From Gammaproteobacteria bacterium (GTDB lineage Bacteria; Pseudomonadota; Gammaproteobacteria; Pseudomonadales; Cellvibrionaceae), in assembly GCA_004172865.1 (NCBI GenBank), contig SEBV01000004.1, positions 124,001 to 188,000 on the forward strand: a stretch of 64,000 bases of DNA. Reading direction: 5' to 3'. The notes beneath the pieces were generated by a model. That model made no database searches, was not told where the DNA came from, and was given only the letters and a program-made list of their open reading frames with translations. How positions within the stretch are numbered: position 1 is the stretch's first letter; each line of letters opens with the position of its first letter. Shown here one piece after another: positions 16,408 to 23,998 of this stretch. A program made the translations under genes and the position numbers.

Positions 16408-19179
16408 TTAACCTAAAGAACGCAATAGCGCATCAAACATATCTTTAGCCACAGTTATTACTCGCGCATTCGCGGTATAGAGCTGTTGGAATTGAATTAA
16501 ATTTGCAGCTTCTTCATCCATGTTCACACCAGACACGCCATCGCGCATGGTTTTAGTTTGCTCTAGTAAACTTTGGCTTGCGGCAGTATTAATTTGGGAC
16601 AAATTACTTTTAGTACCCACCTCTTCAACCAAGCGCCCGTAACCCTGACTAAAACTCATGGATCCATTTTGCATGGTGCCTTTGGTTTCCAACGCAGTCA
16701 TTGCCAATGCATTTCGGTTATCATTTTTGGAGTCGGTATTAAAACCCACCGTAAATGAATCTCCCGCTTTTGGCTGACCAGAAATTTTTATTTGGTAGCC
16801 CATGTAAGTAGACGCAGCAAAATTAGTTGCCGTTGAATCGCCTAACAATTGGCTGGTGGTTGGCGCAGTTCCAAGAGTCACGCCATCGGCCAAGGTAATA
16901 TCAATTCTGCCGCCCACTGTTATTGCACTTTGTTCAACACCAGCCGTTAAAGGATCATCAACACCGCTCAAACGAACGTTAGGATTACCATTACTATCAT
17001 TAACGCTAATACTGTTGCTGGTTGCATTAGTCGCGGTGAAACGAACATCTAAGTTAACGCCGGACGATGCCACTAATTTAAGTTCAGGTTTGCCAGTAAC
17101 TGGATTGCTACCACTTTCCGCGCGAATACCTAAAGTTTTTAAATTTTCATTACTGTTTATTTGATCGCGCAAATAATTATTAAACCCAACTTCATCCAGA
17201 CTCGGATCAGGAACAGATGCATCAATACTGCCGCTGTTGTATTTAATTAAATTTTCACCATTAAGGCTAAGCTGCAACGGTGAAGTAAATGCAGTGGAAT
17301 CAACATGAATATCGGTAATGGTTGCAGTGGTGTAAGCGTTTGCGGTTACACCGGGAATAGTACTAATTTGCGCCGCCGTTTGGGCAGCAGATGCATTAGG
17401 ACTAGTAATCATTACCTTCGAACTTACAAGACCATTAGTTTTATCCGTGGTATTAAATGTAAATTGCTCAACAGGATAACCGTTTGCTTGCGCCAAACTG
17501 TTAGACAATAAAGTTGTCGCTGTTCTGCCTTCAGGCAAACCAAGTTTGGAACCATTGCCGGTTATGCGAGTTTCACCTTTATCTGTTGTGAATATTGAAT
17601 TTTCACGACCGGGATAAAAAGTTTGGTCAGTCATCGGTGGGTTTAGCGGTTTCGGATTCGCAGGATCAGTATTATCCAATACTTCATAAGTAGTATCAGA
17701 CGTAAAACGAATTGTAATCGGTGGCGATAATTTTCCAGCAGTTGCAAAGGTCGGCAGCAATTTATTATTGGCATCGTACAAACTTAATACTTCACCAGCA
17801 CTCACTAATCCCGTTCCAATATTTGAGCCGGTTTTAGCGGTGCGGATGGGCGATGCAAAAGCCAGTTGATCCTGTGTTTGCAACAAAGATTTAATATCGC
17901 TTGCACCGGTACGAGTTGGCTGCAAGGTAAAACTATCACCCCCCTGAAATGATCCGCTTTCCAGCGTGAGTTTTAAACCTTCAAATTTAATTTCCTGCGG
18001 ATAACTACCAGTCAAAATACCTTGATTAACAACCGAGTTATCAGACGCGCGTTTGATGGTGTAATTATTGGTGCCAGGTGAAACTTCAAATTTGTAATCG
18101 TCAATTCCGATAGCACCGGCATCTTCAATTTTTAATGACAAGATACGATCATCAGGTTGCGCATTCGTGCCGTGAACGACACGAGAATAAATAACGCTGG
18201 AATCATTAATATCGGTAAACATGGCTTTGCCATAATTACCGTTAGCGTCCAAACCTTGGGTTTGTATTTTATTAAAGGCATCGCTCATGACGATAGCGAT
18301 GCGCCCCATCTCATTCATGGAAGGCTGCAATACATCACTTTTGAATTTTATTAATCCGCCTAATTGACCGCCAGTGATAGCGTCAGTGACATTAGAGCCT
18401 GCAGATGTATTGTTGAGATAAACTTCTCCGCCATTGCGAACACTAAAAGTACTGGTGTTTACGCCAACCACCAAAGGCTCACCATTACCAATAAATACGT
18501 TTACGTCCCCACTATCTTGTTTTACAAGTTGCAGCGAGACCAATTCAGAAAGCTTACGTAAAGCCTCGTCACGTTGATCCAATAAATCATTAGGCGCTCC
18601 ACCGTTACCTGACGCATTTTTTTCTGCGATAGATTGATTTAAATTAGCAACGGATTTGGCAAGCGTATTTACCTGGCCTACTAAAGTACCTATTTCTGAA
18701 TCCACACTTTTTTCAGTTTCTTGCATACGATCTGACAGCGTGTTGTAACGCTGAGTCAAGCTTTGAGCTTGAGTGATAATAAGTTGGCGTGCAGGCGATG
18801 ACGACGGATCATTAGCGCCGTTTTGCAAAGATGCAAAAAAACTTTGGAAGCTACCGCTTAAACCAGTGCTTGCATCTGAAAATAATTTATCGACTTTACC
18901 AATACTTTGATTGTATTTATCCAGCTGATTGAACGTTGAAGTATCCAAACGCACTTGCGTATTTATAAATTCATTTACAACGCGAGTTACTGAATCGGTA
19001 TTAACACCGTTACCGAGAAAACCAGCATTACCAAATTGCTGTTCCTGGCGAGTGGAAAAATTAACTTCCTGCCTGCTGTACCCTGCAGTGTTGGTATTGG
19101 AAATATTATTACCGGTGGTGCGCAATGCAATCTGTGCAGCCTGCAAACCGGAAATAGCGTTGGATAAAATTCCGCTCAT
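16408..19179 (-). CDS. flgK: Hook-filament junction protein FlgK (HAP1)
   Basis: FlgK is the first hook-associated protein, bridging hook and FlgL. The N terminus MSGILSNAISGLQAAQIALR plus NNISNTNTAGYSRQEV is diagnostic. The C terminus (VNMDEEAANLIQFQQLYTAN) is the paired axial helix. At 923 aa it is much longer than common FlgK (roughly 550-680). The extra middle includes a module at about residues 564-780 that resembles a part of FlgE (AAQTAAQISTIPGVTANAYT, ITVGGRIDITLADG). Its start codon lies 2 bp after the flgJ stop, so translation is probably coupled. Confidence 0.95.
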   Translation of the reverse strand: MSGILSNAISGLQAAQIALRTTGNNISNTNTAGYSRQEVNFSTRQEQQFGNAGFLGNGVNTDSVTRVVNEFINTQVRLDTSTFNQLDKYNQSIGKVDKLFSDASTGLSGSFQSFFASLQNGANDPSSSPARQLIITQAQSLTQRYNTLSDRMQETEKSVDSEIGTLVGQVNTLAKSVANLNQSIAEKNASGNGGAPNDLLDQRDEALRKLSELVSLQLVKQDSGDVNVFIGNGEPLVVGVNTSTFSVRNGGEVYLNNTSAGSNVTDAITGGQLGGLIKFKSDVLQPSMNEMGRIAIVMSDAFNKIQTQGLDANGNYGKAMFTDINDSSVIYSRVVHGTNAQPDDRILSLKIEDAGAIGIDDYKFEVSPGTNNYTIKRASDNSVVNQGILTGSYPQEIKFEGLKLTLESGSFQGGDSFTLQPTRTGASDIKSLLQTQDQLAFASPIRTAKTGSNIGTGLVSAGEVLSLYDANNKLLPTFATAGKLSPPITIRFTSDTTYEVLDNTDPANPKPLNPPMTDQTFYPGRENSIFTTDKGETRITGNGSKLGLPEGRTATTLLSNSLAQANGYPVEQFTFNTTDKTNGLVSSKVMITSPNASAAQTAAQISTIPGVTANAYTTATITDIHVDSTAFTSPLQLSLNGENLIKYNSGSIDASVPDPSLDEVGFNNYLRDQINSNENLKTLGIRAESGSNPVTGKPELKLVASSGVNLDVRFTATNATSNSISVNDSNGNPNVRLSGVDDPLTAGVEQSAITVGGRIDITLADGVTLGTAPTTSQLLGDSTATNFAASTYMGYQIKISGQPKAGDSFTVGFNTDSKNDNRNALAMTALETKGTMQNGSMSFSQGYGRLVEEVGTKSNLSQINTAASQSLLEQTKTMRDGVSGVNMDEEAANLIQFQQLYTANARVITVAKDMFDALLRSLG

Positions 19180-19181
19180 GA

Positions 19182-20219
19182 TTAGACTCCGGCCACATTA
19201 TTAGTTGCGGCTTCGGTTGCCGAGCGAATCGAATCTGTATTGATTAAGCGTTTAATTTTTTGCGCATATTCAGGGTCAGTGGCATAACCCGCTTTTTGCA
19301 ATTCTTCCGCATAATTCTCAGAGTCATCGCCAGCAGCGAGTGCTTCTTTGTAACGAGGATTGTTTTTAATCAGCGACACATAGTCTGCAAAGCTTTGCTC
19401 AAAGTCATCGTATTGACGAAACGCCGCGCGCTCTTGTTGTGCCACACCTTGCTTATTTTCCAAAGTATTCACGGTTACACTTTTGCCTTGCCAGCCAGTG
19501 GCTTTAATATTAAAAATATTAAAAGTGTTATTGCCTTGTGAATCATGAATAAGGTGCTTGCCCCAACCTGTTTCTAACGCCGCTTGTGCGAGTAACACAT
19601 CAGTGCCTACATTTAACTCTGCTGCGGCTTTTTCAGCATAGGGTTTTACTTTCTCCAAAAATTCTTCCTGAGTTTTTGCAATAGAGCTTTTGCTGCCTGA
19701 ACTGGAAGTAGTATCCGCAGAATCACTTTTTCCAGAAGTCGTAACTGGTTTAAACATGGAAGGCGCGCGCAACACTCGCTCCAGTGTTTTTACAGGTTCA
19801 GATTGCGAATTGATTTCTGCAGGCTTGCCATACAATTTTTGCATTTGTTGATACATGGATTTTGCCAGGCCAATGCCCTCACCGCTGGTAAGGTTCAACA
19901 CCATTTGTTGATCCATCATATCTTGATGGAATTTCACTTCATCGCTTGAAAACATATCGCCATCTTCAAACACAGCGTTGGCTTCGCGCATAGATTTCAG
20001 CATTTGCGCTACAAACATGGATTCAAATTTTTTGGAGATTTCTTTTAATGCAGCCGGATCATTATGGCGTCCCATAGTCTTCACTGAGTTCAATGAATTC
20101 TGGTCGAAATAATTGTCTTTTACGCCGGATGCAGATGAAGCTTTCGCCGCACTGGCAGAGCCAGGCAGCGATGAGGTGAGCAAAGACATATTTGATGCTG
20201 AGTTATCTAAAGGCAACAT
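19182..20219 (-). CDS. flgJ: Flagellar rod assembly protein/muramidase FlgJ
   Basis: FlgJ is exported to the periplasm, where its N domain caps the growing rod and its C domain opens peptidoglycan for it. The N part (about 55-110, FESMFVAQMLKSMREANAVF) is the rod-binding domain. The C part (about 190-335) is the glucosaminidase fold, with the likely catalytic Glu in AQAALETGWGKHLI. The 345-aa length fits gammaproteobacterial two-domain FlgJ. The ATG directly abuts the flgI stop (TAAATG), which suggests coupled translation. Confidence 0.95.
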   Translation of the reverse strand: MLPLDNSASNMSLLTSSLPGSASAAKASSASGVKDNYFDQNSLNSVKTMGRHNDPAALKEISKKFESMFVAQMLKSMREANAVFEDGDMFSSDEVKFHQDMMDQQMVLNLTSGEGIGLAKSMYQQMQKLYGKPAEINSQSEPVKTLERVLRAPSMFKPVTTSGKSDSADTTSSSGSKSSIAKTQEEFLEKVKPYAEKAAAELNVGTDVLLAQAALETGWGKHLIHDSQGNNTFNIFNIKATGWQGKSVTVNTLENKQGVAQQERAAFRQYDDFEQSFADYVSLIKNNPRYKEALAAGDDSENYAEELQKAGYATDPEYAQKIKRLINTDSIRSATEAATNNVAGV

Positions 20220-21347
20220 TTAAATCACCACTAATTCGGCTTTGAGCGCGCCAGATTGTTTTAGAGCTTCAAGAATCGCCATTAAGTCACTGGGCGATGC
20301 ACCTACGTTATTTACCGAGCGAACAATGTCATCCAACGATGCGCCAGGCGCAAACTTAAACATCGGATTTACTTTTTCAGAAGCAGTCACTTTACTGCTA
20401 GGAACCACAACAGTTTTACCTTCACCAAATGCATTGGGTTGGCTCACCGTTAAACTTTCTGCAACGGTTACGGTTAAGCTGCCGTGCGTTACCGCTACAG
20501 GAGATACGCGCACATTTTTACCAACAACAATTGTGCCGGTGCGTGAATTGATAATAACCTTCGCCGTTTCTTCACCAAGAACCACATCCAGATTTTCTAA
20601 CATGGCAATAAAATCCACGCGTTGTGCAGGATTTTGTGGTGAATCCACCATGACAGAAACAGAATCTAATGGGCGCGCAACATCTGGACCTAACAATGTA
20701 TTGATGCTTTTTGCCAATTGATTGGCAGTCGTAAAATCAGCACGATTCAAATTAAATACAATCGGTTGGCCGCCAGCGAAATTAGTTTCAACGGAACGTT
20801 CAACCATAGCCCCGCTTGGAATTCTGCCAGCGCTTGGAATGTTTACTTTAATGCTTGAACCATCGGCACCTTGCGCACCAAAACCACCGACAACTAAATT
20901 GCCTTGGGCAACGGCGTAAACTTTTCCATCCAACCCTTTTAAAGGCGCAACCAATAAACTGCCACCGCGCAAACTTTTTGCGTTACTGATGGATGAAACT
21001 GTAACGTCAAGTGTTTGACCTGGTTTTGCAAAAGCTGGCAGTTCCGCTTGAATCATTACTGCTGCAACGTTTTTCATTTGCATACGTGCGCCTTCGGGCA
21101 CTGTGATACCAAATTGTTTCAACATGGAATTAAACGATTGCGTAGTAAAAGGTGACTGAGTAGTTTGGTCGCCGGTGCCATCCAAACCCACAACCAAACC
21201 GTAACCAATTAATTGGTTTGCGCGCACACCCGCTACGCTTGCGATATCTTTAATACGCTCGGCAGATACGTTGAATGAAAATTGCAGCAATAGAGTCCCT
21301 ATTAAAAAACTACTGATAATTTTTTTGAAGGTTAATGCTTTCATCAT
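20220..21347 (-). CDS. flgI: Flagellar P-ring protein FlgI
   Basis: FlgI builds the periplasmic P ring around the rod. A Sec signal peptide is clear (hydrophobic [20 protein letters not shown], cleavage near [10 protein letters not shown]). The mature part has [19 protein letters not shown] and the C-terminal [20 protein letters not shown], both hallmarks. Its 375 aa match the family. ATG codons at 21347 and 21344 are both possible starts. It lies between flgH and flgJ in the flgFGHIJKL transcript. FlgA, needed for P-ring assembly, is encoded at 31312. Confidence 0.96.
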   Translation of the reverse strand: MMKALTFKKIISSFLIGTLLLQFSFNVSAERIKDIASVAGVRANQLIGYGLVVGLDGTGDQTTQSPFTTQSFNSMLKQFGITVPEGARMQMKNVAAVMIQAELPAFAKPGQTLDVTVSSISNAKSLRGGSLLVAPLKGLDGKVYAVAQGNLVVGGFGAQGADGSSIKVNIPSAGRIPSGAMVERSVETNFAGGQPIVFNLNRADFTTANQLAKSINTLLGPDVARPLDSVSVMVDSPQNPAQRVDFIAMLENLDVVLGEETAKVIINSRTGTIVVGKNVRVSPVAVTHGSLTVTVAESLTVSQPNAFGEGKTVVVPSSKVTASEKVNPMFKFAPGASLDDIVRSVNNVGASPSDLMAILEALKQSGALKAELVVI

Positions 21348-21401
21348 TAAATACTCTTAGGACTGCAATTTAAAATCTGGGTTAACTAACATCACGTGCA
21401 A

Positions 21402-22118
21402 TTAAAACGGCCACAAACTACTGTTGAAGAATTTCGCTAACCAACCCATATTTTGGGATTCTGCTAATGAACCAGTTCCGCTGTAGGAAATTTTTGCATT
21501 AGCTAAACGGGTGGACACAACAGTGTTATCGGGAGCAACATCATCTGGGCGCACTATTCCGCTGATGCGAATAAATTCATCGCCGCTATTCAATGTCATC
21601 CACTTTTCGCCGCGCACAATTAAATTTCCGTTAGGCATTATTTCTGCAACCGTTACAGTAATGTTGCCTTGCAAACTATTGCTTTGATCTGCACCAGCGT
21701 TACCGCCAAACTTTCTGTTCTGTGCGATGTTAGTATCCAAACTTAAATTACCCAGTGTTGGATTGGTTCCTAACAAAGTACCCGCGCCGCCGTTGAAAAC
21801 CTGGCTGCTGTCTTTTTTCACAGATACATTGGACGATTTTTTGGAAACGGTATTTTCACTTAAGGTGATGGTAATAACGTCACCAATAAAATGTGCTTTT
21901 CTATCGCCAAATAAACTTAAACCGTATGAATCTTGATACAGCGAACCATCTGTGCGTTGTGGCATTGCCTGCGCAGCAGAAATAGTTGGTGCGTAATAAG
22001 GATCACCTGGTTTTGGTTTATCGTTGGTCATACAGCCAGATAAAATTACCGCGCAAACTGCGGCAATAATTTTATCGGCTGAACAATGTAGGCTTATGGA
22101 TTTCATGATTTTTTTCAC
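21402..22118 (-). CDS. flgH: Flagellar L-ring lipoprotein FlgH
   Basis: FlgH forms the outer-membrane L ring. The signal peptide ends in the lipobox LSGC, so Cys is lipidated. The conserved core has GDVITITLSENTVSKKSSNV and VRGEKWMTLNSGDEFIRISG. The start is uncertain: GTG at 22118 (used here, 238 aa) or ATG at 22106 (234 aa), and neither has a strong ribosome site. It begins 8 bp after flgG. Confidence 0.94.
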   Translation of the reverse strand: MKKIMKSISLHCSADKIIAAVCAVILSGCMTNDKPKPGDPYYAPTISAAQAMPQRTDGSLYQDSYGLSLFGDRKAHFIGDVITITLSENTVSKKSSNVSVKKDSSQVFNGGAGTLLGTNPTLGNLSLDTNIAQNRKFGGNAGADQSNSLQGNITVTVAEIMPNGNLIVRGEKWMTLNSGDEFIRISGIVRPDDVAPDNTVVSTRLANAKISYSGTGSLAESQNMGWLAKFFNSSLWPF

Positions 22119-22126
22119 TCAATCAA

Positions 22127-22915
22127 TTAAAGATTTTGTGCAATGTTTTGCAGCATTTGATCTGCAGTTGAAACGACTTTTGAATTCATTTCGTAAGCGC
22201 GTTGCGTGGTAATCATATTTACCATTTCTTCTACGATATCCACGTTGGAACTTTCCAACTGACCTTGTAGCAGTGCGCCCATTCCGTTTTCGCTGGGAGC
22301 ACCTTGAGTTGGCGTTCCGCTCGCAACTGTTTCTACAAAAAGATTTCCACCGATGGCTTGTAAACCAGCTGGGTTTACGAAGTCAGTCAAGGTAATGTTG
22401 CCTAATTGTTGTGGCGTTGCTTCCTGACGTTCGGTCAAAGCAAATACGCTACCGTCTTTGCCAATAGTGATTCTGTTTGCACCTTGTGGAACGGTGATCG
22501 CAGGTTCCAATACCAAGCCTTCAGAGTTAACCAACTGCCCTTCTGCGCTCAATTGCAGCTGGCCGTTACGCGTGTAGGCGATAGAACCATCGGCTTGCAA
22601 AACTTGTAAGAAACCACGGCCATTGATAGCTACGTCCAAAGGTTGCTCAGTCACTTGCAAATTGCCTTGGGTAAATTGCTTGGTGGTTGCAACTACGCGC
22701 GCACCAGTACCTAATTGCAAACCAGAGGGTAATTGCGAATCCTGAGTTTCTTGCGCGCCGGGTTGACGCTGAATTTGGTACAACAAATCCTCGAACACAG
22801 CGCGGTCGCGTTTAAAGCCGACTGTACCGGTGTTAGCCAAGTTGTTGGAGATAGTGGTTAGCTGCTTATCTTGCGCAGCTAATCCGGTTTTACTGACATA
22901 AAGTGCTGACATCAT
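22127..22915 (-). CDS. flgG: Flagellar distal rod protein FlgG
   Basis: FlgG forms the distal rod crossing periplasm and outer membrane. The 262 aa start MMSALYVSKTGLAAQDKQLT and contain NNLANTGTVGFKRDRAVFED. The C end has SNVDIVEEMVNMITTQRAYE, the standard axial motif. Length is normal, unlike the enlarged hook and filament proteins nearby. Its neighbours are flgF (40 bp upstream) and flgH. Confidence 0.96.
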   Translation of the reverse strand: MMSALYVSKTGLAAQDKQLTTISNNLANTGTVGFKRDRAVFEDLLYQIQRQPGAQETQDSQLPSGLQLGTGARVVATTKQFTQGNLQVTEQPLDVAINGRGFLQVLQADGSIAYTRNGQLQLSAEGQLVNSEGLVLEPAITVPQGANRITIGKDGSVFALTERQEATPQQLGNITLTDFVNPAGLQAIGGNLFVETVASGTPTQGAPSENGMGALLQGQLESSNVDIVEEMVNMITTQRAYEMNSKVVSTADQMLQNIAQNL

Positions 22916-22954
22916 GATGGAAATCCTCGTGAGCCTAAGCTCGTAGTCAATGTA

Positions 22955-23698
22955 TTAAGACATTTGCAAAAGTTGAGCGGAGGCAGATGAATTGTCTTCT
23001 GCAGCCTTCATCAGCTTTACTTGCATTTCGTATTGGCGCGCCAGCGTTAAAATCTGGGTGAATTCACTCATGGCATTTACGTTACTGCCTTCCAAAACTC
23101 CACCCGCTACACGAACCGATGCATCCGCAACCGCGGGTAAACCATCGCGCTGGCGGAATAAGCCATCGCTACCTTTTTCGAGGTTTTTGATGTCAGGCTT
23201 AACAAGTTTTATGCGATTGCTTTCCGCCATGGTTTCAGCGGTTTGGCCCAGCGGAATAACAGAAACGGTACCATCGCCACCTACTTCGATTTTATCGAGC
23301 GGAGGCAAGCTGATTGGGCCCGAGTTGCCGATAACAGCCAAGCCATTGGCGGTGCGTAGAGTGCCTGCGGCATCGATTTCCAGATTACCGGCGCGGGTGT
23401 AGGCTTCGCTGCCGTCCGGTGCTTGTACGGCGATAAAGCCATCGCCCTGCACCGCTACATCCATTGGATTGCCAGTGGTTTGCAAGGGGCCGTAATCAAA
23501 GTCTGCTCTGGGTGTTTCGGTTAGTGCGTAGGCGCGAGTGGGCTGACCATCGCCGTAATACACACCCATGCTGCGGGATTGCTCAAAGTCAGCTTTAAAC
23601 CCGGTGGTGTTTACGTTTGCCATGTTATTGGCACGGATGGTCTGGGCCATCATGTTGTTCTTGGCGCCGGTCATTGCTATGTAAAGGGCTCTATCCAC
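22955..23698 (-). CDS. flgF: Flagellar proximal rod protein FlgF
   Basis: FlgF is a proximal rod subunit. The start is GTG at 23698 (read as MDRALYIAMTGAKNNM), with AGAGGA six bases upstream. The longer open frame starting at 23893 would add 65 residues that run through the promoter and are rejected. The 247-aa product has RANNMANVNTTGFKADFEQS and the C-terminal EFTQILTLARQYEMQ. It is the first gene of a unit driven by the sigma54 promoter at 23773-23788. Confidence 0.93.
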   Translation of the reverse strand: MDRALYIAMTGAKNNMMAQTIRANNMANVNTTGFKADFEQSRSMGVYYGDGQPTRAYALTETPRADFDYGPLQTTGNPMDVAVQGDGFIAVQAPDGSEAYTRAGNLEIDAAGTLRTANGLAVIGNSGPISLPPLDKIEVGGDGTVSVIPLGQTAETMAESNRIKLVKPDIKNLEKGSDGLFRQRDGLPAVADASVRVAGGVLEGSNVNAMSEFTQILTLARQYEMQVKLMKAAEDNSSASAQLLQMS

Positions 23699-23772
23699 AA
23701 TTTCCTCTCTTGCCGTTCTTGTCATCAAGTCAGGCGCTATTTTTTTGGCAGATTTGCCGTTAAACAGGGTTT

Positions 23773-23788
23773 TGCAAGAGGGGTGCCA
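23773..23788 (-). promoter_or_regulatory. Sigma54 promoter of flgFGHIJKL
   Basis: On the minus strand TGGCAC-CCCTC-TTGCA matches the -24/-12 consensus at every key base. It predicts a start near 23762, about 64 nt before the flgF GTG. The 300-bp gap 23699-23998 also holds the activator-site candidate at 23893-23912 and CGGCAA repeats. Confidence 0.92.
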
Positions 23789-23868
23789 AGTGGATGGCGA
23801 TAGAAAGCAATAGCATTTTATAAGTGCAACATATTGAAAAGTATGGTTTTTTTTGGATAGGAAATAAG

Positions 23869-23920
23869 CGGCAAAAAGGCAGAAAAGCGGCAAACGGCAA
23901 ACAACTTCCGCTGTTTGCCG
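23869..23920. promoter_or_regulatory. CGGCAA repeat cluster with 20-bp dyad upstream of flgF
   Basis: CGGCAA occurs at 23869, 23888 and 23895. A dyad (AACGGCAAAC then AACTTCCGCT, 23893-23912) has the same form as sites upstream of flgB and fliD. It is centred about 115 bp upstream of the -24 element, typical of sigma54 enhancer positions. The overlapping stem CGGCAAAC/GTTTGCCG could also act as a weak flgE terminator, but no T-run follows. Confidence 0.55.
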
Positions 23921-23998
23921 GGGGTAAAAAAGTTAATGAAGGTTAAACCGGACTTATTGAGCTTATCCTTTAGCTCAATTGTTTACCTACTTAACAAC

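Noticed and set aside
23699-23893. 65-residue N-terminal extension of FlgF
   Set aside because: It would run through the sigma54 promoter, and the family starts at the GTG at 23698, which has a good ribosome site.
23895-23920. Hairpin CGGCAAAC/GTTTGCCG as terminator of flgE
   Set aside because: No T-run follows in the direction of transcription, and the sequence is better explained as part of an activator-site cluster.
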